Positions 26,002-38,900 of a stretch of 60,000 nucleotides of DNA are shown here, one piece after another. The stretch comes from Membranipora membranacea (taxonomy: Eukaryota > Bryozoa > Gymnolaemata > Cheilostomatida > Membraniporidae), in assembly GCA_914767715.1 (NCBI GenBank), contig OU612074.1, positions 15,116,062-15,176,061 on the forward strand, written 5' to 3'. The first letter of the stretch is position 1. Every line of letters starts with the position of its first letter. A program made the position numbers and the translations under genes. The notes beneath the pieces were generated by a model. The model was not told the origin of the DNA. It searched no databases and saw only the letters and a list, made by a program, of their open reading frames with translations.

Positions 26002-26956
26002 TTTTTTAAAGTAGAATACTACTACTATAGAGGTGTTATCCACTCAATTTCGCGGCCTGAGATCCGCGAATAATTAAAGGGATAATGCACTTCTGATCTC
26101 TGTTTGGCAGCCAATGGAGCACAGAAAAATGTATGTACATACATAAACTCCTTATTTGTAATTCAAAACCCCTTGCTCTGCTCAAATGTGCATTCTAAAT
26201 TGTAGTTGTGCATCTCCAACAAGAAATAAGACAACTAACAGAATTGCTTGTGATCTGAAAAAAGCTGATTTTGTGTGCAGTTGTGTGTTCCTACCTCTTG
26301 GTTGGTGTTTCAATTGTACAGATACTCATGAGTACGCATGTGTAATAGTGATGACCTTTGAACTTTAGCTTGTTATTTTCTAACAGCCCAGCTTCACACT
26401 TTTACTACCATACCATTTCTCCTCAATGCTCAGCAGTGTTCATAACAAATATATTTATATTTTTTTGGTGAATAATAAGACAACCTATTGTTACTTTGAC
26501 CTATCAATCATCAGTAAAATAACTGATAGCTTAGATCCGGTTTTTAGGAATATGGTTTGCATTTTGCCATTCTCTTACTCAATCAAAAAGGACGAAAATA
26601 CGTTTTAGAAGCAAGTCAATCGATGTTAACATGCAGCTGAGATCATAGGTGCATTGTTATCAGATATTTTTATTCAGTTTATAAGACCTAGCTAAAGGCC
26701 TACACGACAAACCACTTGCCAAACGCTACCAAACTACAACACCAATCGTCTGAACTTATGCTTTTCCCTGTAAGGCGCGTCTGAGTACCCTGAAGAAGAA
26801 GGGTAATTAATATTGTATGAGCTGTGTTTGCTTTGTGCTTGTGAACTTGCCTACCATTGGTTGACCAACTGCCACTCCACAATTGGCACCATGGGTCTGA
26901 GACCAAACAGTACTCATTATCACAGTATCTCAATCATTCTTTTGTAGTAAACAAAA

Positions 26957-29900
26957 ATGGCTGAAGAGGATATGAATAAAATGTCTCTTGGGAAGTCACC
27001 CGAGAGTTCACTCAAACACAATGTCAAAGATCTACCAGTGCTCTCTGTGACAGTGTACACAGACCGGGCAGAGGTGAAGCGTACCCTCAAACTAGACATT
27101 GAGAAGAAAGGAGATATTGAGGCTATCATTGAGAAACTGTCAGAAAACTGTGATCTTGAATCTATAAGGTGAGAAATATAGGATTATTACTCTTCGTGAT
27201 GGCCTGCACTCGTTTTAGTAACTTAAATTCTCTAAATAAATCGCTAAATTAAAATAAATTGAGCACTAGTAGTTTTTGATGAGTTTAGTTTGTTGATGTT
27301 GAAGGGGTCAAGAATGGCCAGTGAAAGGTCAAGAAGAGCTTAGACCAAGAGTAACAGGGTTACTCCTTGCTTATACCAATGTGTCAATGGAATTTACTAA
27401 ACAAGTATTCCGTATCCTCTATTTCGCTTGGCTGTGGCTTGTTGAAACAGGGCGGTTCTCAGAGCCACAACTCCACCGAAGAATAAGGAAAATATCAATG
27501 TGACTTTTAATCAAGTACACTGCCTGGCCTGTGTTGGAAGAACTAGCTAGTTTAAAAAGTTGTTTTGAAATAAAAGTGCTTGGTACAAATTTGCTGCCTA
27601 ATAAATTGTCATATTGTTTGGTTAAACGATTGTCTCGAGGGGAAATTTGCGGCAGTGCATTGGGGATTGGAATCTTGTCATACTAAATTTTCCTCATTTT
27701 GAGCTAACTAATATGCAAAGCATTGATCCTTAGGCCTATGTAGGCCAATTTTTTTGTTTGCTCCATGTATGACAACTGCGATAAAGATAGTAGTGAGTGT
27801 GCAAGCTCATATACTTGGAATTGGCATGTTTAGTCTGCCATTACTAGATATCTATTATCATTTTCTTTTACAAATGAATGAGCTCTTGTTTCTCAGATCT
27901 TAATCTTGAATTGAGGAAAACTAATTTGTTTTCTAGTAACAAATAAGTAAAAAGTAACAAATAGTGTTTTGAAATTTCATTGCATTTGTTTTTGTAAACA
28001 CCTGAATATTTTTATTGTGTAGTAAGATTTGACATTATCAATCCAAAAGGGAATAGGGCTTTGCTCGAGCTAATAGTAAATGTAATGAAGCTTTAGATGA
28101 TAATAAGTATAATTTTGTGACTTTTTTTATATATTTTCCAGGGTCGAAGGTCGCGGTGAGGCCACAATAACTGAAGTGACATCCGTAGAGAAGTTATCCG
28201 AGCGACCAGAGGTCGATGAGAACGCGGTCAAGTCTATCAGAGACCAGATAACAGATGTGCAGCTGCAGGTTACTGTGCTGGAGTCAGAGAAGGCCAGGGT
28301 GCAGCAGAGAAAAGGCATCATACAGGGGCTGGGTCAACAAGTGCAGACACCTTCTGCTGTCGGCAGCGCCTCGGACAAGAAAGAGGTAATGAAACTGGGG
28401 GTCTTTCAATTAGGATGAGCGATGCTTTACTTACTAAATTTTTTTATTATCACATCGCTCAAAATTATCTCTCACTTGTGCATTCAATTAGACAAAATGA
28501 CTCCCAAATCGCTCACTCAGAATGTGTTTAGTTCCATCAATGAGTTAGCGATTACTGTGCGAGACTCTAGCTGGTATTGCTCACTCACTAGTTGAGTGAG
28601 CAATAAGAATGCGATTTTGGCTGTGTTTTTTTTATTGACAGACCCCATGATTGTTATTTGAGTGATTGTGACAAAATCAGATTTTTGTAACGTTCTTGGG
28701 TTTTCAGGCTAATTTAGAACATTGTTATAATTTAAGTCTAAATCTGACTTTGTCATGTGACTTTCAGGTCATTTGATCAATGGCTGCATAACATGTGAGT
28801 CTGAGCTTTAAAGATGCGCGGCTCTGAAATCTATTGGCTGCGAAACTAGTTAGATTCGATTGGAAACATTCGTTCTGTGTCAGGTCTCATTTGGTGACAA
28901 ACAAATTGCCTTTCCTCCACTACCATACTTTGTATTAGGCCTGCATGGAGCAGCTGTAGCGCTAACATATTATTACCGGCAAAACATCAAGAATGATGAT
29001 ATCCCACATTCAGCAAGCCACAAATTGCCCCGATCAAGGGATGCCAACATAAAACACCCATTTACCAATACCAAACAAATACTCGTACCGAAAGGGGATT
29101 AGGGGTATTATATTTGTCGAGCCATGATAATGATAATTCACCTGACACATGACAATCACATGTATGGTAATATCTATTATTGAGGAAGTAGCATATTCAA
29201 ATATTTGGGTGCCGTGTCATCATATTGCAGAGATGTTGTTGCCATATAATTTCAAACAGTATGACGAAACCACTAAATCATTGCTCTGTTGCGAACCATT
29301 TGCAATTAAGTTCCGATTGCTAAGATTTCTAGTCTAGTTTTATAAAGCCATTCCCACCAAATGAGCTGTGCAATTTCGTCATCGAGTGTCATACAGTAGG
29401 CTATGTCTTAATCATAAAATTCCAAACCAGTCATGCATTCCAACCATGGTGATTGTAAATACTATCATCCATACAAAACAAAAAACAAACCTGTATATGA
29501 GGAAGTTGTTAAATGTTGTAACTAGATTAAAAGAGATTAGAGCTAGGAGACATTGTTTTGAGATCGAGCCAGCCCCCCCTTTCTCCCTTCCTAGGTCTAC
29601 ATCTAATCACGCCTGTTTGATTAGAGCCTGTCACTGTCCAACACATTTACTACTGTTTTAGATGAGTAATATCACAAACATTTTACTTGATCTAGATTTC
29701 TAGACATTCAATGTTAAAGGCATAAGCCGGCAGAACACTTTTCTCATATACTCTCGAAATCTGACTGTTTTATTTAAGAATAAAATGAGCTAATTCTTGA
29801 TTTAACTGCAACGCATTGATTATTGAACATTGAACATTTTATCTACTTATCTAGATTTTAAATAATGCAGCCAATGTTAAAATGAGACAACATCTGGCTA

Positions 29901-32900
29901 TTTTCTTCGAGAAAAAATAAAATTAACAATAATTTAATTTAACAGGGTTCTGCTGGTATAAGCCTGCTGTCCAGTGATGGGTTGGAAGGTGTCGTCAAGT
30001 TCCTGGACATGTACAGCAGGCAACTGGAGACCTTGGATGTTGAACTGTTCAGAATCGATGCTGAAATCAGGTCGTTGAGAGATAAGATTAAAGTTCTCAA
30101 CGATCAAACCACGGAGCAAAGAAATGTTGGCAGTAAAGTCGAGAGGAACAGGTACTGGTTCAAGCTAGCACTCGGTGTTGGGTTGTCTACCTGACCCGTA
30201 AATAAAGTCAGTTCAGAGACTATAGATATATCTATAGTCTCTGCTCAGATACTATAGTAGCTGAATTAAGGATGATATTGACATCCTGTTATGCAATGAC
30301 TTTGAAACACGTAGTGTTAGTAACTCGTTAATTAGTTGGTTTGTATGATTTTTGATCTATATTACTGTTATTACAACATTTCATACTTTAACAGCACCGA
30401 AAATTCAGTAATGCTTTAAAACCTTTAATTTATAGACAAGTTTCTATCCTCATGGATGTAAAAGAGCCAGGGGAGATCACTCTCACAATATCATATCTTG
30501 TGACAGGGGCGAGCTGGAACCCCCGATATGATATACGAGCATTCAGTGAGGATGAAGTGGTTAAGGTATGTGAATATAGACAATAGCATTAATACACTCT
30601 CATCCAGATTACACTAAGAGCCCATATATCTCTGATCATAACAGTCAATTTAGTCTTAGTACCTAGCATGTGCCCCCCCCCCCCCCTTAAATCTTTAATT
30701 TCATGTGCCCGACTCTGATTTGTAAACTTCGTGTGCCTGTCTCTGATTCTTTAATTAGACTACATCAAAATTATTAAATGAATTACTTTTGGGTACTGTG
30801 CCACGATTAGAGATAAAAACAGCTCATGAACCTGGTCTATTGGCTTTCTTACTGTCTATGTCTATGTACTTTGTTATATATTATTATATTATTATATAAT
30901 GTTGACATTGCTGGCTATTGAGAGCCTGGATGTGTTTTTCTAACTAGTTTGAAGTCTTGCTCAGTAGTCTAAGTGCTCTGAATGCTGTGTAAGTGCGGGT
31001 TTGTTGCGTTATATGTGGAACGTTCGATAATGTAATGTAATGACACCAACTCGCTCCTATATCGAGCGCTTAGAGCACGCTCTCTCAATGTAGTGCTGTC
31101 ATTTTCTTTGGAGGCTTGCAGTTGTATTTTTATTTCCTCCGCAAAAAAACACTTCCCTTCAATTTGCCTTTACTTAACTTTTCTGGCACTGTTTTACTTG
31201 ATATAATTTGTAGATTACATATTTTGGACTGATAAAGCAAAAGACTGGAGAAGATTGGAACGAAGCTAAACTGCACTTGTCAACTGCTCAGCCAAGTGTG
31301 GGTGGTACTATACCCACCCTCCCTTCCCGGACTGTCAACTTCAAAGTTCCACCGCAGCCGAGGTGAGCATCCATGTTCTTCATTAGCTAGGATATGCAAG
31401 CATATTGAAACTCAATTGGCTGAACACGATGATTTTTAAAGCTCTGTTGTTACAAAAAAATTTGATTGTCATTCGGAAGATGCTAATGGTTTGTTCAGCC
31501 AGTTGAACCAGCTTCAGCGTTTATGACGTGACAGTTAGAAAGATGACATGTATTGATTTTGATCTGAATTGCCTGTATTTCGAGACAGTCCCTTTCTACT
31601 ATAAGGGGAACGACTCCTAACGCAGACATTTTTGATCAAACTTGATTTGATATAGTTATGACCATGTCACCTTGTCAGTCTGGATTAATACATTCCAGCC
31701 TCCCACAACCCCCCCCCCCCCTTTTATACCACACACGTCTTGTTACTGTTTTTTTTGGCTATTGATCAATCAATTTGTTGCTGTCTTTTTGCTAAGTTAG
31801 GGAAACGTTACGAGCATCTCCGGCACGGGTTTTCATATCCAAACGTAGCCACATACTTGTTTTCACTGTTGATTGGAATAACGCTTGTCAGAAAACCCTT
31901 ACTCGTGTGTCAATTACATATCATGTTACTCCTGATATTCATTTTCCATTGTATTACATTTATGAGTGTGTTGATTTGATAGGTGTCATGAACAGCAGGT
32001 GTTAAAGTCATACGATTTTGGATTTAGTTCAAAAGCTAAATCTAAATCCAAATCTCTCCGTAGCTCAGTCTTGAACAAATATGATCCCACAATAGAGGAT
32101 TACGAGTATGATGAACCTCCTGAGTTAGGGGTTGCAATGGCTGAGGTGAGATGATTGAATGGTACCAAAAACGCGCAAGAGCACCACTTAAAGTGTTATA
32201 TCTCACAGTTCTGTTTCAAACAAGCATATCCTCACCGCTTAATCATCTCTTACTTTTCTTCTCCTGATCTGTTATCTTTCTCCCGTTTTGCCGATCTAGC
32301 TAGGAGCTGATGCCAAAGACTGTCCTGTTCAGTACCCGTCAAAAGGTCAAGGTCATAAGGTCAAGGTCACAAATTCAGGGTCAAACGGTCACCTGATTTC
32401 CACAACATGCTTCCTTTCGCTTTCTATGGCACATACCATACCATCTATTCTTTGTCTACGCCAAGATTACTCGACCAACAATACCAAGAGGCTCCGTGTT
32501 ATCTCGGCTCAAGATGTTTCATTATGGCATTGATCCTGTTCGCTGACACCAGCCCTCATTACAGCTGCAGCCTGGGAACCTCTGATTCGGCATCGGATGC
32601 TCTGCGCGCCTCCCCAGATATGAACAACTTTTAGATATCTGGAGTTGAGTAGTGCATTATTGTGTTATGTATCAACTTTTTTACTGATCAAAACTCCGGA
32701 GAGCACATAAGATCATGTTTACGGTATTATGGGAGACGCACTAAATAATACGCTAAATAATGGTGAAAAAATATTGACTCATGTTATAATTACAAAAATC
32801 TCTGAATAAGTGACTTAGACCGCTGTGCTGTTCTTGATTTTGATTTGATTTGCCTGCCACTGTTCTACCAGTGGCCGTGTAGGTATGTTGAGGGTGAGTG

Positions 32901-35900
32901 TCATCATTGATCAAGCTTTCCATGTTGAGCATCTACGTGCCGACCAGTCTTCTGTTCTAAACTACTGGATCTGATTACTGTCCTCATTTGCAGATGTTTC
33001 TTTTGGTTGGTGCAGCCTCAGCCTCTTCTGTTGTATGATATTTAGTTTTTTTGTTGGAAGATGTTTGTTAGGGGATGTTGCTACAGTATTCATTTATAGA
33101 TTGTTGCCTGGTTTGTACGGTGTGGCTTGGTGTGGCAAAATTCCCTGATATATGAGATCAATAGAAAAGCCTCTTCATAAGGTCATAAATATGAGACAGG
33201 CATTGGCAGATACAGATAGATGGCAATGCAAACTCAAATCCTTTGCTTGGTTTGAACAAACTATGATAGGCTAAAAAATTAATCATGGACTGAGCTCAAC
33301 TCTTATATTTTAACATCAAGGGCTTATGGAAGATCGATGATGGCTCGCAGTGTTCAACCACAAGCTATGATGCTCTGTTCTGCTGATTATAGCATGGATT
33401 GTGATGTTGGAATGGCCGGTTCACCACCTCCACCAGCTATGGCCACGGCTACTGCTGAGGTAACAGAAACATACTGCAAGTTTATGTAGGCTGAATCCTG
33501 AGTCTGGGTGAAAATCTTTGAACACAACTGAGGAATGAATCATGCATCAGAAAAGTTTCAAAGTTTCTCAGCCACATTGTTTTTGCCTGCTCAAAAATAA
33601 TACCCAATAGATCAAACTTGAATCTTGAAGGAAAAATCACCTTTGATGTTCAATAATTTGCTGGAGTGAAAATTATGAACAAAATAATCAAAATGGCGAT
33701 TTCTGAGTTCGCCAAAAGCGGAAAGCAGTATAATTTGAAATTAAATTGGAAATTGCCATCTCTGTCAAATGACAACACAGCTGAGAATACAATTTAGACA
33801 GTCAATCTTCAGTGCTCATCACGTAGGCATTTCTCATTATATTTTTCATGATCCCAATAAAAAATAGTATGTTAAATGTGGGGAAAGCCTAATGAGGGCT
33901 CAGATGGATTGATTGCTGGCTGACTCAGCATTCATTGTCTTTATCCATTCTCATACTTCATACTACTACCACTACCACCACCACTTCTTTCATATCACAT
34001 AAAACTTCTTTCTATACACACTAACGGTACTGATTCACTTCTTCTCAGCACGTTTCAGTTGGTTTTGTTCGCTTCAAACACCCTTGAGCTTGCTCGGTTT
34101 GTTATAAAAACGAAAAAAAATCCAAGTTTCTTTGCACAAATGTCTGGCAGACTCTAGTGGTGGTAGCTAATTATTGGAGACTTGTGCTTACAAGAAAGAA
34201 ACTCATAGCTGTCAAGGGCATCACCATCTACAATCTACATCAACTAGTTTTGACTTCTGTACTGTTCTTGTTTTGTTTGCTGCTTCCTTTGTCAGCTTCT
34301 TTGATCGTCCATCACTGTGGCCTAATAACACAGCGTGGCATTTTAAGCCAGCAATAAGATGAGGAGTAGTAGAAAGAGAAATTCACTGTATTATCTGACC
34401 TCTTCACTGACTTTTACATTGCTATGCTACCACGAGGGGGAAGAGAGCAGCTGTGGAGAGTGGTGCTCTGTGGACAGTGGTACTCTGTAGACAGCATGCT
34501 CCGTGGACAGTGATGCTCGGTGGACAGTGGTGCTCTGTGGACAGTGGTGCTCCGTGGACAGTTGTGGACAGTGGTGCTCTGTGAACAGTGGTGGTCTGTG
34601 AACAGTGGTGCTCTGTGGAGATTGATGCTCTGTGGACAGCGGTACTCTGTGGACAGTGGTGCTCTGTGGACAGTGGTGCTCTGTGGACAGTGGTATTCTG
34701 TAGACAGAGGTGCTCTGTGGACAGTTGTGCTCTGTGGACAGTGGTGCTCTGTGGACAGTGGTGCTCTGTGGACAGTGGTGCTCTGTGAACAGTGGTATTC
34801 TGTGGACAGAGGTGCTCTGCACTTGTAATATGATTAGCTGTTGGTTTGGTAAGACTTCTAAAGTAGCTGAATGCATAACAATAGAGTTCTAAAGTCAGAA
34901 GGTGAGATCTAGATAAGAGTTGGAGATGAAGCTGCCTCGATCAGTTTAAGCATTTGAATCTTTACAGGTTGAATCAACGGAGTCCTCACACTCCCGGGCA
35001 ATCTGAAGCTCTAAGAAGGTTAAATGCAAAAGCTGCAGCCTTGGATAATCAAATTGCACCGTTTAACAGAAGGGCTAGAGGTCTTTTAGTCCAAGAAGAG
35101 GGTAATCAATATGATGATGACTTCATTTGTGACGAAGAACCTCTTGTAGATATGAGTGTTACTCAGGTAAAAAAGGCTCTGCTTTGTTGGTGTTGGCTAG
35201 ATGATACATATTAGCTAGGCTAAGAATAATGCACTTTTTCAAATTTCTTCTGCTAAGACTGGCTGTGACCTCAATAGATGCTTTTTGAACTCCATTTCAA
35301 ATTCTATCACTGAATTCAATCACGCTCGTGAATGTCACTTCAAAGATGCACAGATCCCCTACTGACTGTTTTGTCTTCAATGTCAGTTTGAGTCAAATTA
35401 ATGTAGCTTTTTAAGTTTTACGCCGATATTAGCTCTCTGTGAGGATGGCATATAGTTAGACTTGCGATATTTATTTTGATTTCTGTAGATCTGGTCTAGT
35501 GTTGCATACTGTTTAACTGCGGTTTATCTCTGTGTGTCCATATTTACGACTTCTCGGCTACCAACCCTGTGTCTTGTTGAATTAATCCTTGGCGGTCAGG
35601 CTAAGATGTTTTTCGCATGGATTCAATCTGACACAGGTACCTCTCATGCCACAGTTGAGAGAATACAGCATTGAATGAAAAAAAGCTGTGGGAGATCAAG
35701 ACACTTATGATTGTAAAATCCATCACTGTCTATGTGTTTCTTAGAGGGAGAGTTCGCGAAAGACTTAAGTTTTGTGGGTTTGTATGGCTGCCTCAGCAAG
35801 AAGCGGCAGCAATAGGACCAATTATTGACAGCAGCAATCCATAGCATGTCTACCAATAAGAACTACGGGGACAGGCTGTATAGCTGACCCTCAGGATAAA

Positions 35901-38900
35901 GAGGCAAAGAACAAGATGATTCTAGTTGAGCTGTTGTATTGGGGTTGAGTTAGTTGGCTTGGTCTTGATAGTGATAAAATATCAAAAATGTTTTAGTTAG
36001 GCAGAAAATTTACTCAGAGTCACCTTAGTTGGTTCACTGCCTCACTGGTTTAGTGAGGTTCTCGTTATAGTTGAACACAGATGGATGGATCATTACCTGA
36101 AGTCTACATCATCAAGCGGTAGCTATGTATGGTAGTGTTTTCCATATCCATATCCAATCCAATCAACTTTATTTTTTTGCTATTCAAGGCCCTTTCAGGC
36201 AAATGAGAATAGGACCAGCATTGAATGAAGAAAAGCTGTGGGAGATCAAGACACTTATGATTGTAAAATCCATCACTGTCTATGTGTTTCTTAGAGGGAG
36301 AGTTCGCGAAAGCCTTAAGTTTTGTGGGTTTGTATGGCTGCCTCAGCAAGAAGCGGCAGCAATAGGACCAATTATTGACAGCAGCAATCCATAGCATGTC
36401 TACCAATAAGAACTACGGGGACAGGCTGTATAGCTGACCCTCAGGATAAAGAGGCAAAGAACAAGATGATTCTAGTTGAGCTGTTGTATTGGGGTTGAGT
36501 TAGTTGGCTTGGTCTTAATAGTGATAAAATATCAAAAATGTTTTAGTTAGGCAGAAAATTTACTCAGAGTCACCTTAGTTGGTTCACTGCCTCACTGGTT
36601 TAGTGAGGTTCTCGTTATAGTTGAACACAGATGGATGGATCATTACCTGAAGTCTACATCATCAAGCGGTAGCTATGTATGGTAGTGTTTTCCATATCCA
36701 TATCCAATCCAATCAACTTTATTTTTTTGCTATTCAAGGCCCTTTCAGGCAAATGAGAATATGCTTACAGTATTTGGAATAAGATTTATCACATCTATTT
36801 AGCGCACTCCTGTACAAGGTAGGAGTGGGCAAGCTAGGGTTTAACCGGAGAGCTCACCTCCTTTAGCAGCATGTGTAGTGACCAGGATTCGAACCTGCAA
36901 CTCTCAGATTGAGAAGCATGAATCCTCACCACTACGCCACCCTGCCACCCTTGCAAGATTCTCATGTTTATTCAGGGTCGCAGAACAAGCATCTGGATTA
37001 TAGCTTTACAGATCTTCCTTCTCTCATTACACATCTGCTATACTTCATTTTTAGAAGCGTGGGATACTCTCTCACAAATGACAGTGATACAATGCTGGCA
37101 CTTGCAAAGTCCAGGAGCAGAAAGGGGTTTGGGTCATTCCGCTCACGTGGGCGGAAGTCGCGGGATCTTGGGAATGTCAGTTATTGTGAAGAGGAGGAAG
37201 AAATCTTACCTTCGCTTGAGATTTTGACAGCTGAGGTGAGAACCAATACTTGCACAGATGATTCGTTCTGCTCTAATTTCTGGCTAGCAAACCTGATTTT
37301 GGTGGTGGACAATATTTTTTGTCAGCAGCCATGTACCGCTCATTATCGATCTTTGGAAGGAAATCAATGTGATGAGTAGGGATCAGTTGCTAACACTCTG
37401 GAATTGTACAATGTCACTGTGTCTAGATGGAAAGGCAGAATAAGGGGACGGATGTAGAAATACATGGTCTTTGTCATGAGCTTGACGAGGTTATGGGAAT
37501 GGGCTAATCTTCAAAGGCACTCATAGTCATCTAAAAAGCTGACTTATTTGATTATTGCTGATGTCAACTGACTCAGGACGTCTGCGTGCGCTTTTATCCA
37601 AGGCCAAGGATAACACATTTCATCAAATTGTTTCAGCTAACACCTGCTGTGACCTCAATAGACGCTTTTTTAACTCCAACTCTTACCCTTTAATTTCGAT
37701 TTCAATCACTTAATTCAATCACGCTAGTCGTTTGTCATCTCAAAAATGCACAGATCCCTTACCAACTGTGTTTTGTCTTTGATTTCAATTTGAATCTGAT
37801 TGATGTGGCTTCTTAAGTTTTACTCTCTAATTAGTTCTCTGTTCTAAGATGCCAGGTACTTGATTGAGGATGTTGTTTCGATTTCTGTACATCTGGTCTA
37901 GAGATAAATACTATTTAATTGCGTTTCTGTCGTTGTTTTGTTTATCTCTGTGTGCCCATATTTACGACTGCTAGGCTAACAACCTTATGTCTTGTTGAAG
38001 TAATCTTTGATGGTCAGACTTGGACGCTTTTCTTTGCATGGTTTCAATCTGATAAAGGTACCTCTCATGCCACAGTTGAGAGTATAAAGAAGAACTATGG
38101 GAGATCCACACACTTATTATTGTAAATGACATCACTCTCAATGTGTTTCTTACAACAGCCTAAGGCCACCTAAAGCGTCCAGGAGCACAAAGGGGATTGG
38201 GTTTGCAACAGCAGAGGTGAGATCAATCTATGCTCAGATGATATAGTCTGCTCTCATCTCTTGCCAGCAGACCTGATGTTGGTGGTGGACAATGTGTTTT
38301 TGTCAACAAATAGTACTGCTCATTATCAATCTTGGATGGAAAGCAATGTGGTGGGTAGGAAGCTGCTGCTTGAAATCTGGAATTGTACTCTGTCACTGTC
38401 TAGGTGGAAAGGCAAATAAGGGACCATTTAAAAATACATAATCCTTGTCATCAGCTTAGAGAATTTATGGCAATGGGCTAATCTTCAAAGGCACTAATAG
38501 TCATCTAAAAGGCTGACTTGCTGGATTATTGCTGATGTCAACTCACTCATGTCCACATGATGTCAACGGTGATTTCCAATATCAGTCTTCACGGTGCTCA
38601 GCATGTGGCGATCAGGACGATTATGGTTGTAAAAGACATCACTGTCTATATGTTTCTTACAGCAAGAGATAACAAAAGCCTTAAGTTTCTTTGACCAATT
38701 GAGAGCTGTCGTTCTTCAATTATTGCAGTATGTTGAGTTGGTTATAGTTGAGTATAATAATGAATTACAGGTGCTTACTAAACAACCCTGGTACTCATCT
38801 GTACGCTGACGCAAGAGTTCTGCAAGCTCCATCAATATCGTTATGATTGATAAGTCCACCCTTATGATTAAATGATATTACAGTAGCTTGAATTGCCATT

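Larger units (their letters stand above)
22688..26956. other. Divergent intergenic region with an old duplicated block
   Basis: Lies between the start of the caspase-PARP gene (-) and the start of the DUF4139 gene (+), so it must contain both promoters. It holds a diverged direct repeat (22885-23420 and 23680-24246), a U2 snRNA-like fragment, a 50-bp hairpin at about 25489-25538 and a tRNA-like SINE head at 25921-26001. I see no convincing coding exon. Confidence 0.55.
35262..38545 (+). repeat. Older segmental duplications within the alternative-exon cluster
   Basis: About 35262-35746 matches 37645-38158 (GCTGTGACCTCAATAGA, TGCACAGATCCC, CATATTTACGACT, AGGTACCTCTCATGCCACAG). Also 37236-37570, the 3' flank of exon d, matches 38217-38545, the 3' flank of exon e (TTGGTGGTGGACAAT, GGAATTGTAC). 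Confidence 0.8.

Noticed and set aside
32407-32634. 75-codon open frame considered as another alternative exon
   Set aside because: No donor in the required phase before its stop, and no acceptor of the cluster type.
34427-34876. Open frames of up to 149 codons on both strands with His/Pro or Cys/Trp repeats
   Set aside because: They are produced by the 17-bp minisatellite, whose unit is not a multiple of three and lacks stops in several frames.
36104-36406. Open frames of 89-100 codons on both strands, also at 35644-35856
   Set aside because: Carried by the recent tandem duplication. The exon-like part is discussed as a decayed alternative exon; the rest lacks splice sites or family pattern.
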